64,000 nt of DNA from Thauera sp. 2A1. Lineage in GTDB: Bacteria; Pseudomonadota; Gammaproteobacteria; Burkholderiales; Rhodocyclaceae. Shown piece by piece: positions 25,181 to 33,182 of this stretch (positions within the stretch are counted from its first letter, which is position 1; each line of letters begins with the position of its first letter). Position numbers and translations under genes: made by a program. The notes below the pieces were generated by a model, which was not told the DNA's origin, did not search any database, and was given only the letters and a program-made list of their open reading frames with translations. The stretch spans positions 1 to 64,000 of the forward strand of contig NZ_SSXV01000004.1 of NCBI RefSeq assembly GCF_009469595.2, read 5' to 3'.

Positions 25181-26784
25181 CGGACCTCGAGAAGCAAAAG
25201 CTGGGCAAGACCCTCTGGGCCATCGCCGACCAGTTGCGCGGCGCGATGAACGCGGACGACTTCCGCGATTACATGCTGGCCTTCCTCTTCCTGCGCTATC
25301 TGTCGGACAACTACGAAGCGGCCGCAAAAAAGGAACTGGGGCCGGACTACCCGGCGCCGAAGCCTGGCGATCGGCTCAGCCCCCTGTCGTTCTGGTATGC
25401 CGATAACGCGGCGGATGTGCCCGAGTTCGAAAAGCAGATGCGCCGCAAGGTGCATTACGTGATCGAGCCGCAATACCTGTGGGGCAACATCAGCGAGCTG
25501 GCCCGCACCCAGCACGCCGAGCTGCTGCACACGCTGCAGCAGGGCTTCGACTACATCGAGAACCAGTCATTCGCCAGCACCTTCAAGGGCTTGTTCTCGG
25601 AGATCAATCTGGCGTCCGACAAGCTCGGCAAGACCTATGCCGAGCGCAATGCCCGTTTGTGCAAGATCATCAGCGAGATCGCCAACGGGCTGACGCAATT
25701 TCGCACCGACAGCGACGCACTGGGCGATGCCTATGAATACCTGATCGGCCAGTTTGCCGCCGGCTCGGGCAAGAAGGCGGGCGAGTTCTACACGCCGCAG
25801 CCCATTTCCAGCATCCTTTCCACCATCGTTACGCTGGACAGCCAGGAGCCGGCGACGGGGCAGCGTTCGCATCTGGACAGCGTGCTGGATTTTGCCTGCG
25901 GCTCGGGCTCGCTGCTGTTGAATGTGCGCCACCGCATGGGGCCGCACGGCATCGGCAAGATTCACGGCCAGGAAAAGAACATCACCACCTACAACCTGGC
26001 GCGCATGAACATGCTGCTGCACGGGGTGAAGGATTCCGAGTTCGAAATCTTCCACGGCGACACCCTGCTCAACGAGTGGGACATGCTGCGGGAGACGAAC
26101 CCGGCCAGGATGCCGAAGTTCGACGCGGTGGTGGCCAATCCGCCCTTCAGCTATCGCTGGGAGCCGAGCGAGGCGCTGGGCGAGGATGTGCGCTTCAAGA
26201 ACTACGGCCTGGCGCCGAAGTCTGCCGCCGACTTCGCATTTCTGCTGCATGGCTTCCACTTCCTGAAGCAGGACGGCGTGATGGCCATCATCCTGCCCCA
26301 CGGCGTGCTGTTCCGTGGCGGCGCGGAGGCTCGCATCCGCACCAAGCTGCTCAAGGACGGCCACATCGACACGGTGATCGGGCTGCCGGCCAACCTGTTC
26401 TTCTCGACCGGCATTCCGGTCTGCATCCTGGTGCTGAAGAAGTGCAAGAAGCCTGACGATGTGCTGTTCCTAAACGCTGCCGAGCATTTCGAGAAGGGCA
26501 AGCGGCAGAATCAGCTGCTGCCCGAGCACATCGACAAGATCATCGACACCTACCAGTTCCGCAAGGAAGAGGCTCGCTATTCGCGTCGGGTGGGTATGGC
26601 GGAAATCGAGAAGAACGATTTCAACCTGAACATCTCGCGCTATGTCAGCACGGCAGAGGCGGAAGAGGAGATCGACTTGGCCGCTGTTCACGCCGAGCTG
26701 GTGACGCTGGAGCAGAAAAGGAAAGCTGCGCTCGATAAGCACAACGCCTTCCTCAAGGAGTTGGGGCTGCCGATCCTGCCGTGA
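25177..26784 (+). CDS. hsdM: Type I restriction-modification system methyltransferase subunit
   Basis: N6-adenine methyltransferase of 535 residues. The HsdM N-terminal helical domain opens LGKTLWAIADQLRGAMNADD. SAM-binding motif I is at about 236-245 (VLDFACGSGSLLLNV) and the catalytic NPPF at 321-324 (VVANPPFSYRW), preceded by the family linker GEFYTPQPISSILSTIV. The start is GTG, overlapping the DUF1016 stop (GTGA). The C-terminus carries a predicted helical tail for HsdS contact. It is last in the operon, in contrast to the common hsdM-hsdS-hsdR order. Confidence 0.95.
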   Translation: MTDLEKQKLGKTLWAIADQLRGAMNADDFRDYMLAFLFLRYLSDNYEAAAKKELGPDYPAPKPGDRLSPLSFWYADNAADVPEFEKQMRRKVHYVIEPQYLWGNISELARTQHAELLHTLQQGFDYIENQSFASTFKGLFSEINLASDKLGKTYAERNARLCKIISEIANGLTQFRTDSDALGDAYEYLIGQFAAGSGKKAGEFYTPQPISSILSTIVTLDSQEPATGQRSHLDSVLDFACGSGSLLLNVRHRMGPHGIGKIHGQEKNITTYNLARMNMLLHGVKDSEFEIFHGDTLLNEWDMLRETNPARMPKFDAVVANPPFSYRWEPSEALGEDVRFKNYGLAPKSAADFAFLLHGFHFLKQDGVMAIILPHGVLFRGGAEARIRTKLLKDGHIDTVIGLPANLFFSTGIPVCILVLKKCKKPDDVLFLNAAEHFEKGKRQNQLLPEHIDKIIDTYQFRKEEARYSRRVGMAEIEKNDFNLNISRYVSTAEAEEEIDLAAVHAELVTLEQKRKAALDKHNAFLKELGLPILP

Positions 26785-26818
26785 GGGAAGCCTCTGGGTG
26801 GCGATGGTCGGAACGAGG

Positions 26819-27457
26819 TCAGGGGTTGCTGCGGAAACCCACGCTGCGATGGCTGCCGTCGCAATAGGGTTTGTCCTTCGATTGGCCACAGCGACACAGC
26901 CAGCAATCGGTGACGCGGTTCACCATCTTGCCGGTGCCGGTGATCACCTCGAGGTTGCCGCGCACGTGCAGCGGGCCGTCCTGCAGGGGCTCGATCAGCA
27001 GGGGGCCATCGCGCTGCGCCAGCGGGGTCGAGTCGCCCGGCGTCGGCTCGCCGGTGGCGACAAAGCCCGCGGTCGTGTGACTGCCGTCGCAATAGGGTTT
27101 GTGTGTCGAGGCGCCACAGCGGCACAGCGTCAGCCGATAACCCCGGTCGCTGCCGTCGATCGAGATCGGTGCACGAAAGGCGAGCGGTCCGTTCTCGCGC
27201 ACGCGCACCGTGTTGACGCGGGGTGGCGACTCGATCGCAGTACCGTCGGCACCGGCACACTGGATCGCGCCCGACGGGCAGTTGTGTGCCAGTTCGAGCA
27301 GTTCCGCCGGCGTCGCGCGCTCGGGGTGGATCCAGTCGCCCGCCACGTTCGGCACGAACACGTCGGGCCGATCGAGCACGCAGTGGCGCGAGTGAATGCA
27401 ACGTTGACCGTCAAACTGGATGACGACGGTGGTGCCACGGACCGATTCCACGCTCAT
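26819..27457 (-). CDS. Divergent 4Fe-4S ferredoxin fused to two CDGSH iron-sulfur domains
   Basis: Predicted iron-sulfur protein of 212 residues. The first 70 residues form a Fer4_19-type domain with Cys20, Cys26, Cys60 and Cys67 (CIHSRHCVLDRPDVFVP, NCPSGAIQC). Two CDGSH domains follow: Cys112-x-Cys114, Cys123, His127 (LCRCGASTHKPYCDGSH) and Cys188-x-Cys190, Cys199, His203 (LCRCGQSKDKPYCDGSH). The ATG at 27457 follows CAGGAGCAG. It is the third gene after bdhA and the patatin gene on the same strand. Function is unknown; electron transfer or cluster storage is likely from the domains. It ends 34 bases from hsdM, tail to tail. Confidence 0.87.
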   Translation of the reverse strand: MSVESVRGTTVVIQFDGQRCIHSRHCVLDRPDVFVPNVAGDWIHPERATPAELLELAHNCPSGAIQCAGADGTAIESPPRVNTVRVRENGPLAFRAPISIDGSDRGYRLTLCRCGASTHKPYCDGSHTTAGFVATGEPTPGDSTPLAQRDGPLLIEPLQDGPLHVRGNLEVITGTGKMVNRVTDCWLCRCGQSKDKPYCDGSHRSVGFRSNP

Positions 27458-27527
27458 GATCTGCTCCTGGTTGGTGCGAACGGCTGACTGCGGACAGGCG
27501 CACGCCGACCCTGGCGGCTCAGGCGCT

Positions 27528-28727
27528 TCACTGCCGATGCACGTCATGGGTGATGAACGGCTCCTCGGCCGTGGGCATGTCGAGCCAGTCTGGATGCTGC
27601 AGACTGTGCCGGATGTCTGCCAGGCCGCATTGCCAGTGCGCGCGCATCGTGCGCGCACCGAACTGGAAGTCCTTGTAGTTACCCTCGCAGCGCTTGTCCC
27701 GATAGATCAGGTGGAACACGTTGAAGAGCCGGTCGCAGGCCTCTTCGGCTGCGCGCCGGTACCAGGGGTTGTGCTTGCGCGCGTCCTCCGGCACCAGCTT
27801 CATCAGTTCGCCAAGCAGGCGGCGCTGCTTCTGCATGCTTGCCATGTAGGTGGTGATCGTGCGCGTCCGGCTCGAGTACTGAATGTCCTTCTGGCGCACC
27901 ATCACCGCGGAGAGATCGGTCGGCAGCGCGCCGTGTGCGCTCCACAGGTCGACCTGAAACACCAGCGAGTTCCTGCGCGGCGTGGTGGCCAGCACCTTTT
28001 GCAGCGGGGTGTTCGACACCACGCCTCCGTCCCAGTAATACTCGCCGCCGATCTCCACCGCCGGAAAGCCTGGCGGCAGCGCACCCGAGGCCATGAAGTG
28101 CTCGGCACACAAGCGCTCTTTCGTGTTGTCGAAGTAGACGAAATTGCCCGTTGCGACGTTCACCGCGCCGACCGATACCCGGATTTCGCCGCTGTCATTG
28201 AGCCGATCGAAGTCGACCAGCGCCTCGAGCGTCGCTTTCAGCGGCGCGGTGTCGTAGTAGCTCGCCGTGTCGGGGGTGGCTGAACGATCGAAGCTGAAGG
28301 AGGCACGGGGCTGGAAGAAGCCGTTCTGGCCCTCGGTCAGTGCGCGCCACGCTTCCCAGCCATTGAGCATCCCGATCAGCGGTTCGGGCCAGTCCCGAAG
28401 ATCCATCTGGCTGAGCGGGCTGGACGGCAGCAGCGGCGGCCGGCAGATCGTTTCCCAGAATTGCTGCAGGCGCGCCACGCGTTGCTGCGGCGGGTTGCCG
28501 GCGATGATCGCCGCATTGAGTGCGCCGATCGAGATCCCGGCGACCCAGTTCGGATGCAACTGCGCCTCGGCCAGACCCTCATACACCCCGGCCTGATAGG
28601 CGCCGAGCGCTCCGCCTCCCTGCAGCACCAGAGCGACCACCTGATAGCGGTGGCCGGCCGGCAGACTCGGGCTCTGGTAGAAACCCGAGCCGCGCTGCCG
28701 CGTGGCGTCTGGCGTGTCGCCGACCAT
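27528..28727 (-). CDS. Patatin-like phospholipase with DUF3734 domain
   Basis: Predicted serine acyl-hydrolase of 399 residues. The oxyanion motif LVLQGGGALGAYQAGVYEG is near 35-51, the nucleophile Ser66 lies in GISIGALNAAI and the catalytic Asp233 in YYWDGGVVSNTPL. The C-terminal part (about 300-380) is the DUF3734 extension found in a bacterial patatin subgroup. Nine bases separate it from the 3-hydroxybutyrate dehydrogenase gene, so an operon is likely. The pairing suggests a role with polyhydroxybutyrate or another acyl ester, but that is inference. Confidence 0.88.
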   Translation of the reverse strand: MVGDTPDATRQRGSGFYQSPSLPAGHRYQVVALVLQGGGALGAYQAGVYEGLAEAQLHPNWVAGISIGALNAAIIAGNPPQQRVARLQQFWETICRPPLLPSSPLSQMDLRDWPEPLIGMLNGWEAWRALTEGQNGFFQPRASFSFDRSATPDTASYYDTAPLKATLEALVDFDRLNDSGEIRVSVGAVNVATGNFVYFDNTKERLCAEHFMASGALPPGFPAVEIGGEYYWDGGVVSNTPLQKVLATTPRRNSLVFQVDLWSAHGALPTDLSAVMVRQKDIQYSSRTRTITTYMASMQKQRRLLGELMKLVPEDARKHNPWYRRAAEEACDRLFNVFHLIYRDKRCEGNYKDFQFGARTMRAHWQCGLADIRHSLQHPDWLDMPTAEEPFITHDVHRQ

Positions 28728-28736
28728 GGCGGCCCC

Positions 28737-29516
28737 TCAATGCATATGCCAGCCGTGGCTGACGACGAACGATTGTCCGGTCAGCGCCGCGCTCGGGAAG
28801 GCCGCGAGGAACAGCGCGGTTTGCGCCACGTCGTCGATGGTGGTGAAGATGCCGTCGACCGTCTCGCCCAGCATCATCTTCTTGACCACCTCTTCCTCGC
28901 TGATGCCCAATTCCCTGGCCTGCTCGGGTATTTGCTTGTCGACCAGCGGCGTGCGCACGAAGCCCGGACAGATCACGTGCGAACGGACATTGTGCGCGGC
29001 CCCTTCCTTGGCCAGTACGCGGGCGAGACCGAGCAGGGCGTGCTTGGCAGCGACGTAGGCCGATTTGAGCGGCGAGCCCTCATGCGAGTGCACCGACCCC
29101 ATGTAGATCACCGTGCCGCCACGATTGTCCTGATACATGAAGCGCAGCGCCGCCCTTGTGGTGAGAAAGGCGCCGTCGACGTGAATCGCCAGCATCTTCT
29201 TCCACTCGGCGAAACTGAATTCGACGATCGGCTTGACGATCTGTATGCCGGCGTTCGAGACGAGGATGTCGAGTCCGCCCAAGGTGTCGACCACCGCCGT
29301 GGTGCCGGCGTCGACGGCGTCCTCGTCGGTGACGTCCATCGCCACGGCCATGGCTTTGCCGCCGCTTGCGACGATTTCATCGGCCGTGGCTTGGGCAGCC
29401 GCCAGGTGGATATCGGCGATGGCCACCGCCGCGCCGGCCCTCGCGTACACGTGGGCGATTTCCCTGCCGATGCCGCTTGCGGCGCCGGTGATGAGTGCGA
29501 TCTTCCCGTTCAGCAT
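28737..29516 (-). CDS. bdhA: 3-hydroxybutyrate dehydrogenase
   Basis: Short-chain dehydrogenase of 259 residues that interconverts 3-hydroxybutyrate and acetoacetate. The NAD motif [15 protein letters not shown] is near 9-23, NAG at 88-90, and the catalytic Ser141, Tyr154 and Lys158 ([13 protein letters not shown]). [18 protein letters not shown] is the substrate-loop signature of this enzyme rather than of a general SDR. CGGAGCAC lies upstream of the ATG. In these bacteria it serves polyhydroxybutyrate turnover. Confidence 0.88.
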   Translation of the reverse strand: MLNGKIALITGAASGIGREIAHVYARAGAAVAIADIHLAAAQATADEIVASGGKAMAVAMDVTDEDAVDAGTTAVVDTLGGLDILVSNAGIQIVKPIVEFSFAEWKKMLAIHVDGAFLTTRAALRFMYQDNRGGTVIYMGSVHSHEGSPLKSAYVAAKHALLGLARVLAKEGAAHNVRSHVICPGFVRTPLVDKQIPEQARELGISEEEVVKKMMLGETVDGIFTTIDDVAQTALFLAAFPSAALTGQSFVVSHGWHMH

Positions 29517-29695
29517 TGCGTGCTCCGTGTAGATCTGCCGCGATCGAAAGACAAGCCCCCGGGCCGAAATTCAGCCCACCTGCACCGTCAGCAGCGGTGC
29601 CGCCGCGAGGTTCCCGGCCGTTCCGTTTCGCACGCAGGGGCTGGAAATTGATGCGCTGAGCCCACGCTTCGAACCGTCTGCGCGCCGGACCTTCT

Positions 29696-30094
29696 TCAAG
29701 CCTGTGCGGCTGCGTCGCCCCTGTGCGCTTCCGAACAGAACCACAGCTTGTTGCCCTCGCTGTCGAGCAAGGCTCCCACCCAGAACCGTCCCTCCTCGTA
29801 GAGCTGGACCTTGTCGCTGATCGTGACGCCGCGGGCCAGCAAGTCCCGCTCGAGCCGGGGCGCATCCGCAACGGCGATGGTCAGCCGCGGAAAGGGAGAC
29901 TTTCCCGACGGGGCCGCATCCTCGGCCACGGGCTTGAGCAGGATCGTCAGGCTGCCGAGCGCGAAGCCCACGTCGCCATTGCCGCCCGGGACGGGTTCGA
30001 GACCCAGTTTTGCGCGATAGAAATCTGCCGCCCTCGCCAGGTCATCGACGGCGAGCGCCACCACTTTCAGTTCCTGCCATCCCAGCGTGTTCAT
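29696..30094 (-). CDS. VOC family (glyoxalase-like) protein
   Basis: A 132-residue vicinal-oxygen-chelate domain: LKVVALAVDDLARAADFYRAKLGL opens the fold, and the second half has FWVGALLDSEGNKLWFCSE. The ATG at 30094 follows GAGGTGGG and is preferred to one at 30148. Substrate is unknown. It may be the first gene of the leftward bdhA-patatin-CDGSH group, with a 179-base gap in between that holds nothing recognisable. Confidence 0.8.
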   Translation of the reverse strand: MNTLGWQELKVVALAVDDLARAADFYRAKLGLEPVPGGNGDVGFALGSLTILLKPVAEDAAPSGKSPFPRLTIAVADAPRLERDLLARGVTISDKVQLYEEGRFWVGALLDSEGNKLWFCSEAHRGDAAAQA

Positions 30095-30251
30095 TTGCCC
30101 ACCTCGCTTCGCGATACCCTCCCAATTCTGTTTATAGACAGTCGGCACGCGAGTGACGCACTTCGCGGCGAAAACTCATCCGCCAGCGGATGCTGGATGT
30201 CGAGGCGAGGGGAAACCGGGGAGAGATCCAGGTTCGTGCAGCAGGCAGCCG

Positions 30252-30599
30252 TCATGCCTCGGGCGTGAAGCTCATCACCAGCACTTCGTGACCTTCCGAC
30301 GTTTCGTCGGGGCGCGAAAGCCGTTCCGCGAGCTCCTTCGCCTCCTCGTACGAGTCGCAGACCCAACTGTTCATCGCGCCACAGGCGGCGAAGGTGCGAT
30401 CCGGCAGCGCGACGATCACGCCGAAGCGGTCGTCCTGGCCGCCGATGATGAACTGGTACGTCCCCTGCTCCCGGATCCGCTGCTCCACTTCGGCGAAGTC
30501 CTGATCCTGCTGGAACTTCTCGCGGAATTCGGCAAGATCCTTGGCCTTCGCGATGACCATGGCGGCGTAGTACCTGTTCGTGGTGTTTGTCTGATTCAT
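30252..30599 (-). CDS. Conserved hypothetical protein, 115 residues
   Basis: I do not recognise a named family. The product opens MNQTNTTNRYYAAMVIAKAK and looks like a single soluble alpha/beta domain of the ferredoxin-like or YciI-like kind: a strand YYAAMVIA, a helix LAEFREKFQQDQDFAEVEQ, strands YQFIIGG and FGVIVALP, a helix EEAKELAERLS and a final strand HEVLVMSF. No signal peptide or membrane segment. The ATG at 30599 is chosen because the upstream frame lacks such regularity. Confidence that it is a gene is moderate. Confidence 0.6.
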   Translation of the reverse strand: MNQTNTTNRYYAAMVIAKAKDLAEFREKFQQDQDFAEVEQRIREQGTYQFIIGGQDDRFGVIVALPDRTFAACGAMNSWVCDSYEEAKELAERLSRPDETSEGHEVLVMSFTPEA

Positions 30600-30663
30600 G
30601 ACCTGAGTTCGCTCGATGACGACCGGGCTGCGGGCTGGTGCCTGCCCGGTAGGGGCCAACACA

Positions 30664-30804
30664 TTAACACCCTTGGCGGCACTCCCGACCCCGCTGAAAA
30701 GCCGGGGCGTGCAGTACGAGCCGCGCATAGAGCTTGCCGGTCTTGGCGAGGATGATCTCCTGCTCGGCATGCGCCTGCTCCAACAGGCGTGAACGCAGGC
30801 TGTT
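30664..30804 (-). pseudogene. Possible remnant of a Phd/YefM-type antitoxin
   Basis: This frame reads NSLRSRLLEQAHAEQEIILA then KTGKLYARLVLHAP, which resembles the end of Phd/YefM antitoxins (helix, EEIIIxRxGKPxARLVP). The usual N-terminus is missing and the frame is broken upstream, where it runs into the 3' end of the nucleotidyltransferase gene. Likely a decayed toxin-antitoxin gene; a chance resemblance is possible. Confidence 0.35.
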
Positions 30805-30832
30805 GCGCCGAATCGATCGGGCTGAGGCATCC

Positions 30833-31861
30833 TCAGAAATCGATCCCGGGCAGCCGGATTCCATCGCCCCCAGCCAATGTGCGGCGAGCCTGCTGCAACA
30901 TCTCGGCGCTGAAGTAGCGCAACTGTGCGGGGTCGAACTCAAACGTCGGCAGATGGGCCAGAACGATCTCGGCAACAAGCACTGCCTGTGCCCGGTCGCG
31001 CCCCTTCTTCACCGGCTCCCGATCCTGTCGTGTGGAGAGCCAGGCCTTGTGCAGGGCAAATGCGCGCGGATCGGGTACCCGCATCATGACTGGGCGACCG
31101 TCGGATGCGATCGCGACGACATCATGCTTGGGCGCATTCACCAGCCAGTGCAGGTTGGGCAGCTCGACCGCGACAAGATCGTCCTGGCCAAAGGTCACGT
31201 CGGTTGCGTCACGCATGTCGCGCGCCGGGATCACGAGATCGACCATGAAGCCCTTGTCATTGACCGCGCGGAAGGGCGCGTCGCGCGAGGGCACAAAGCT
31301 CGGATCGGCCTTCCGCAGCAGCCCGAGCAGCCCTCCCTGGTCGAGCTTTTGCGTCACGATCGACAAGTGGCGACGCGGATCGTAGAGAAGATCCACGTCG
31401 CCCGAGGCCAGCAGTTCCATACGGCAATGCACGCCTGCCATCGCCTCGTAGGCGTGGATCGCGTGTGTTCCGATCACGCAAAAATCATGCTCCATGCGTG
31501 CTGCCGCCAGACCGAGCAGGATGTCGCCGACGATGCTGGGGAGCCGCCCCAAACGCAGCGCACGGTTGAGGCGCGTCTGGTTCTTCACCCGCTCGGACAG
31601 CGTTTGCAGGCGCGCCTTCGCACGTACCTTGCCCTCGGTGAACGCGGCATAGACGGCCTCGGTTTCGGCGTTACGCGGGCCGAGCGACTTGCCGTTTCCA
31701 CGCGCGTCCTGGCGTCGCAGGAGGTATTGGCGCCCCTTGGATGACATCCAGCGCATCCCATAGCGATAACTACGGGCGTGATGGAGCGCGTCGATCCATG
31801 CGCGATAGAGTTGGTCCGACTCGACCATGAACAACTGCTGCTGGTGATCGAGAGGCTGCAC
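30833..31861 (-). CDS. GSU2403-type nucleotidyltransferase fold protein
   Basis: Predicted soluble protein of about 342 residues. The core has the polymerase-beta-like nucleotidyltransferase pattern: VIGTHAIHAYEAMAGV then SGDVDLLYDPRR, with paired acidic residues, and later a second strand VDLVIPAR. The C-terminal half is helical (HKAWLSTRQDREPVKKGRD). I use the GTG at 31861 because CAGGAAAAC lies just upstream and it sits inside a perfect inverted repeat that would fit autoregulation; an ATG at 31828 is also possible, and the frame is open upstream to 32059. Such proteins are known as halves of toxin-antitoxin-like pairs, but no intact partner gene is seen. Confidence 0.7.
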   Translation of the reverse strand: MQPLDHQQQLFMVESDQLYRAWIDALHHARSYRYGMRWMSSKGRQYLLRRQDARGNGKSLGPRNAETEAVYAAFTEGKVRAKARLQTLSERVKNQTRLNRALRLGRLPSIVGDILLGLAAARMEHDFCVIGTHAIHAYEAMAGVHCRMELLASGDVDLLYDPRRHLSIVTQKLDQGGLLGLLRKADPSFVPSRDAPFRAVNDKGFMVDLVIPARDMRDATDVTFGQDDLVAVELPNLHWLVNAPKHDVVAIASDGRPVMMRVPDPRAFALHKAWLSTRQDREPVKKGRDRAQAVLVAEIVLAHLPTFEFDPAQLRYFSAEMLQQARRTLAGGDGIRLPGIDF

Positions 31862-31863
31862 GA

Positions 31864-31906
31864 TGTTTTCCTGTTTTTCTACGAGGTTGAGAATAACAGG
31901 AAAACA
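31864..31906. promoter_or_regulatory. Perfect 12-base inverted repeat at the nucleotidyltransferase start
   Basis: TGTTTTCCTGTT (31864-31875) and its exact complement at 31895-31906 are 19 bases apart, immediately upstream of the GTG at 31861. AT-rich in a GC-rich region. Probably an operator for autoregulation. Confidence 0.6.
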
Positions 31907-32070
31907 GACTCTCAGTCGCGTGGTTTCAGCGTGTAGAGCAGCCTGCAGAACCTGCCCGCAAGGACAGTTGGGCTGGGGTGAAGCGGTGATGGCAGCGATG
32001 GCGATGTCCGCATGGCAGAATCGAGCTAGATCGACACCATCACTGCCGCGCCGAACCAAGGACCCACCCC

Positions 32071-32682
32071 ATGCCCTGCTATGAAATCGACGGCCTGAAG
32101 CCCGTCATCCATCCCACCGCCTTCGTCCACCCCGACGCCGTGCTGATCGGCGACGTGATCGTCGGCCCGCGCTGCTATGTCGCGCCGCTGGCCTCGCTGC
32201 GCGGCGACTTCGGCCGCATCGTGATGGAGGAAGGCAGCAACATCCAGGACACCTGCGTGATGCACGGTTTTCCAGGCACCGACACGGTGATCGGCGTCGA
32301 TGGCCACGTCGGCCACGGCGCGGTACTGCACGGCTGCCGCATCGGGCGCAATGCGCTGGTGGGCATGAACGCCGTGATCATGGACAACGCGGTGGTAGGC
32401 GACGAATCCATCGTCGCCGCCTGCGCCTTCGTCAAGGCCGGCATGGAGATCCCGCCGCGCAAGCTGGTCGCCGGCATGCCGGCCAAGGTGATGCGCGACC
32501 TTTCGGAGCAGGAAGTGACGTGGAAGGGCGACGGCACCCGCACCTACCAGGAACTGACCGAGCGCTGCCTGGCCACGCTGAAGCCGTGCGGGCCGCTCAC
32601 CGAGATGGAACCCGGCCGCAAGCGCTTCGAGTTCCCGGGCGTGGTGCCGCTGGTGGAGGCGAAGAAGGAAGGCAAGGCTTGA
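32071..32682 (+). CDS. paaY: PaaY-type thioesterase / gamma-carbonic-anhydrase fold protein
   Basis: Left-handed beta-helix (hexapeptide repeat) protein of 203 residues. Repeats run from [17 protein letters not shown] to about residue 140, with metal-ligand histidines in VMHGFP and [12 protein letters not shown]. The C-terminal extension with [18 protein letters not shown] and [16 protein letters not shown] separates PaaY from ordinary gamma carbonic anhydrases. PaaY is a thioesterase that removes dead-end CoA esters of the phenylacetate pathway. It is unlinked from the paa operon by 16 kb and is followed, with overlapping stop and start, by a cupin gene. Confidence 0.88.
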   Translation: MPCYEIDGLKPVIHPTAFVHPDAVLIGDVIVGPRCYVAPLASLRGDFGRIVMEEGSNIQDTCVMHGFPGTDTVIGVDGHVGHGAVLHGCRIGRNALVGMNAVIMDNAVVGDESIVAACAFVKAGMEIPPRKLVAGMPAKVMRDLSEQEVTWKGDGTRTYQELTERCLATLKPCGPLTEMEPGRKRFEFPGVVPLVEAKKEGKA

Positions 32683-33032
32683 GCGAGCGCGGCAAGCTCC
32701 TCGCCGGCCTGCCGCCGGCCGGGCCGCAGGAGCATTTCGATACCCTGCTCGACCACCCGGCGGCGCGCATCGAGCGCATCGCCTCGTTCGCCCAGGCCAG
32801 CCCGCCGGGTTTCTGGTACGACCAGGCGGGCGACGAATGGGTGATGCTGGCGGCGGGGCGCGCCGAGCTCACCCTCGAGCACGCGGACGGCGATCTCGAG
32901 TCGCTGGCGCTGGCGGCGGGCGACTGGGTCTTCATCCCGGCGCACCGGCGGCACCGGGTGGAGTCGACGAGCGCGGATGCGGTCTGGCTGGCGGTGCATC
33001 TCGGCGGTGCGGAGAACGCGTTGGATCAGTAG
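32679..33032 (+). CDS. Small cupin-domain protein
   Basis: A 117-residue single cupin barrel. The start is taken as TTG at 32679, overlapping the paaY stop (TTGA), with AAGGAAGG upstream. Visible cupin features are [32 protein letters not shown] and the closing strand [10 protein letters not shown]; two His of the second motif are kept. Role unknown. It is translationally coupled to paaY, so a link to that enzyme is possible. Confidence 0.75.
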   Translation: MSERGKLLAGLPPAGPQEHFDTLLDHPAARIERIASFAQASPPGFWYDQAGDEWVMLAAGRAELTLEHADGDLESLALAAGDWVFIPAHRRHRVESTSADAVWLAVHLGGAENALDQ

Positions 33033-33049
33033 AAGTACTCGAACCTGCA

Positions 33050-33155
33050 GGTTTGGAGGCGGGGGGTGCGCGGAGCAGGCGAGCACTGTCCGAGTCCCGA
33101 GCGAAGCGAGGTCGAGTTGCGCAGCCTGACGGAGCGCACCCCCCGCCTCCAAACC
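33050..33155 (+). repeat. 106-base structured hairpin element, copy A
   Basis: Perfectly complementary 22-base arms (33050-33071 and 33134-33155) enclose 62 bases; the conserved flank GGATTCG follows. A second copy of the same length lies at 57045-57150 with matching changes on both sides of the stem. It lies between the convergent cupin and rlmI genes. Confidence 0.85.
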
Positions 33156-33182
33156 GGATTCGTAGCAGGGAAGCGCAGCCCC

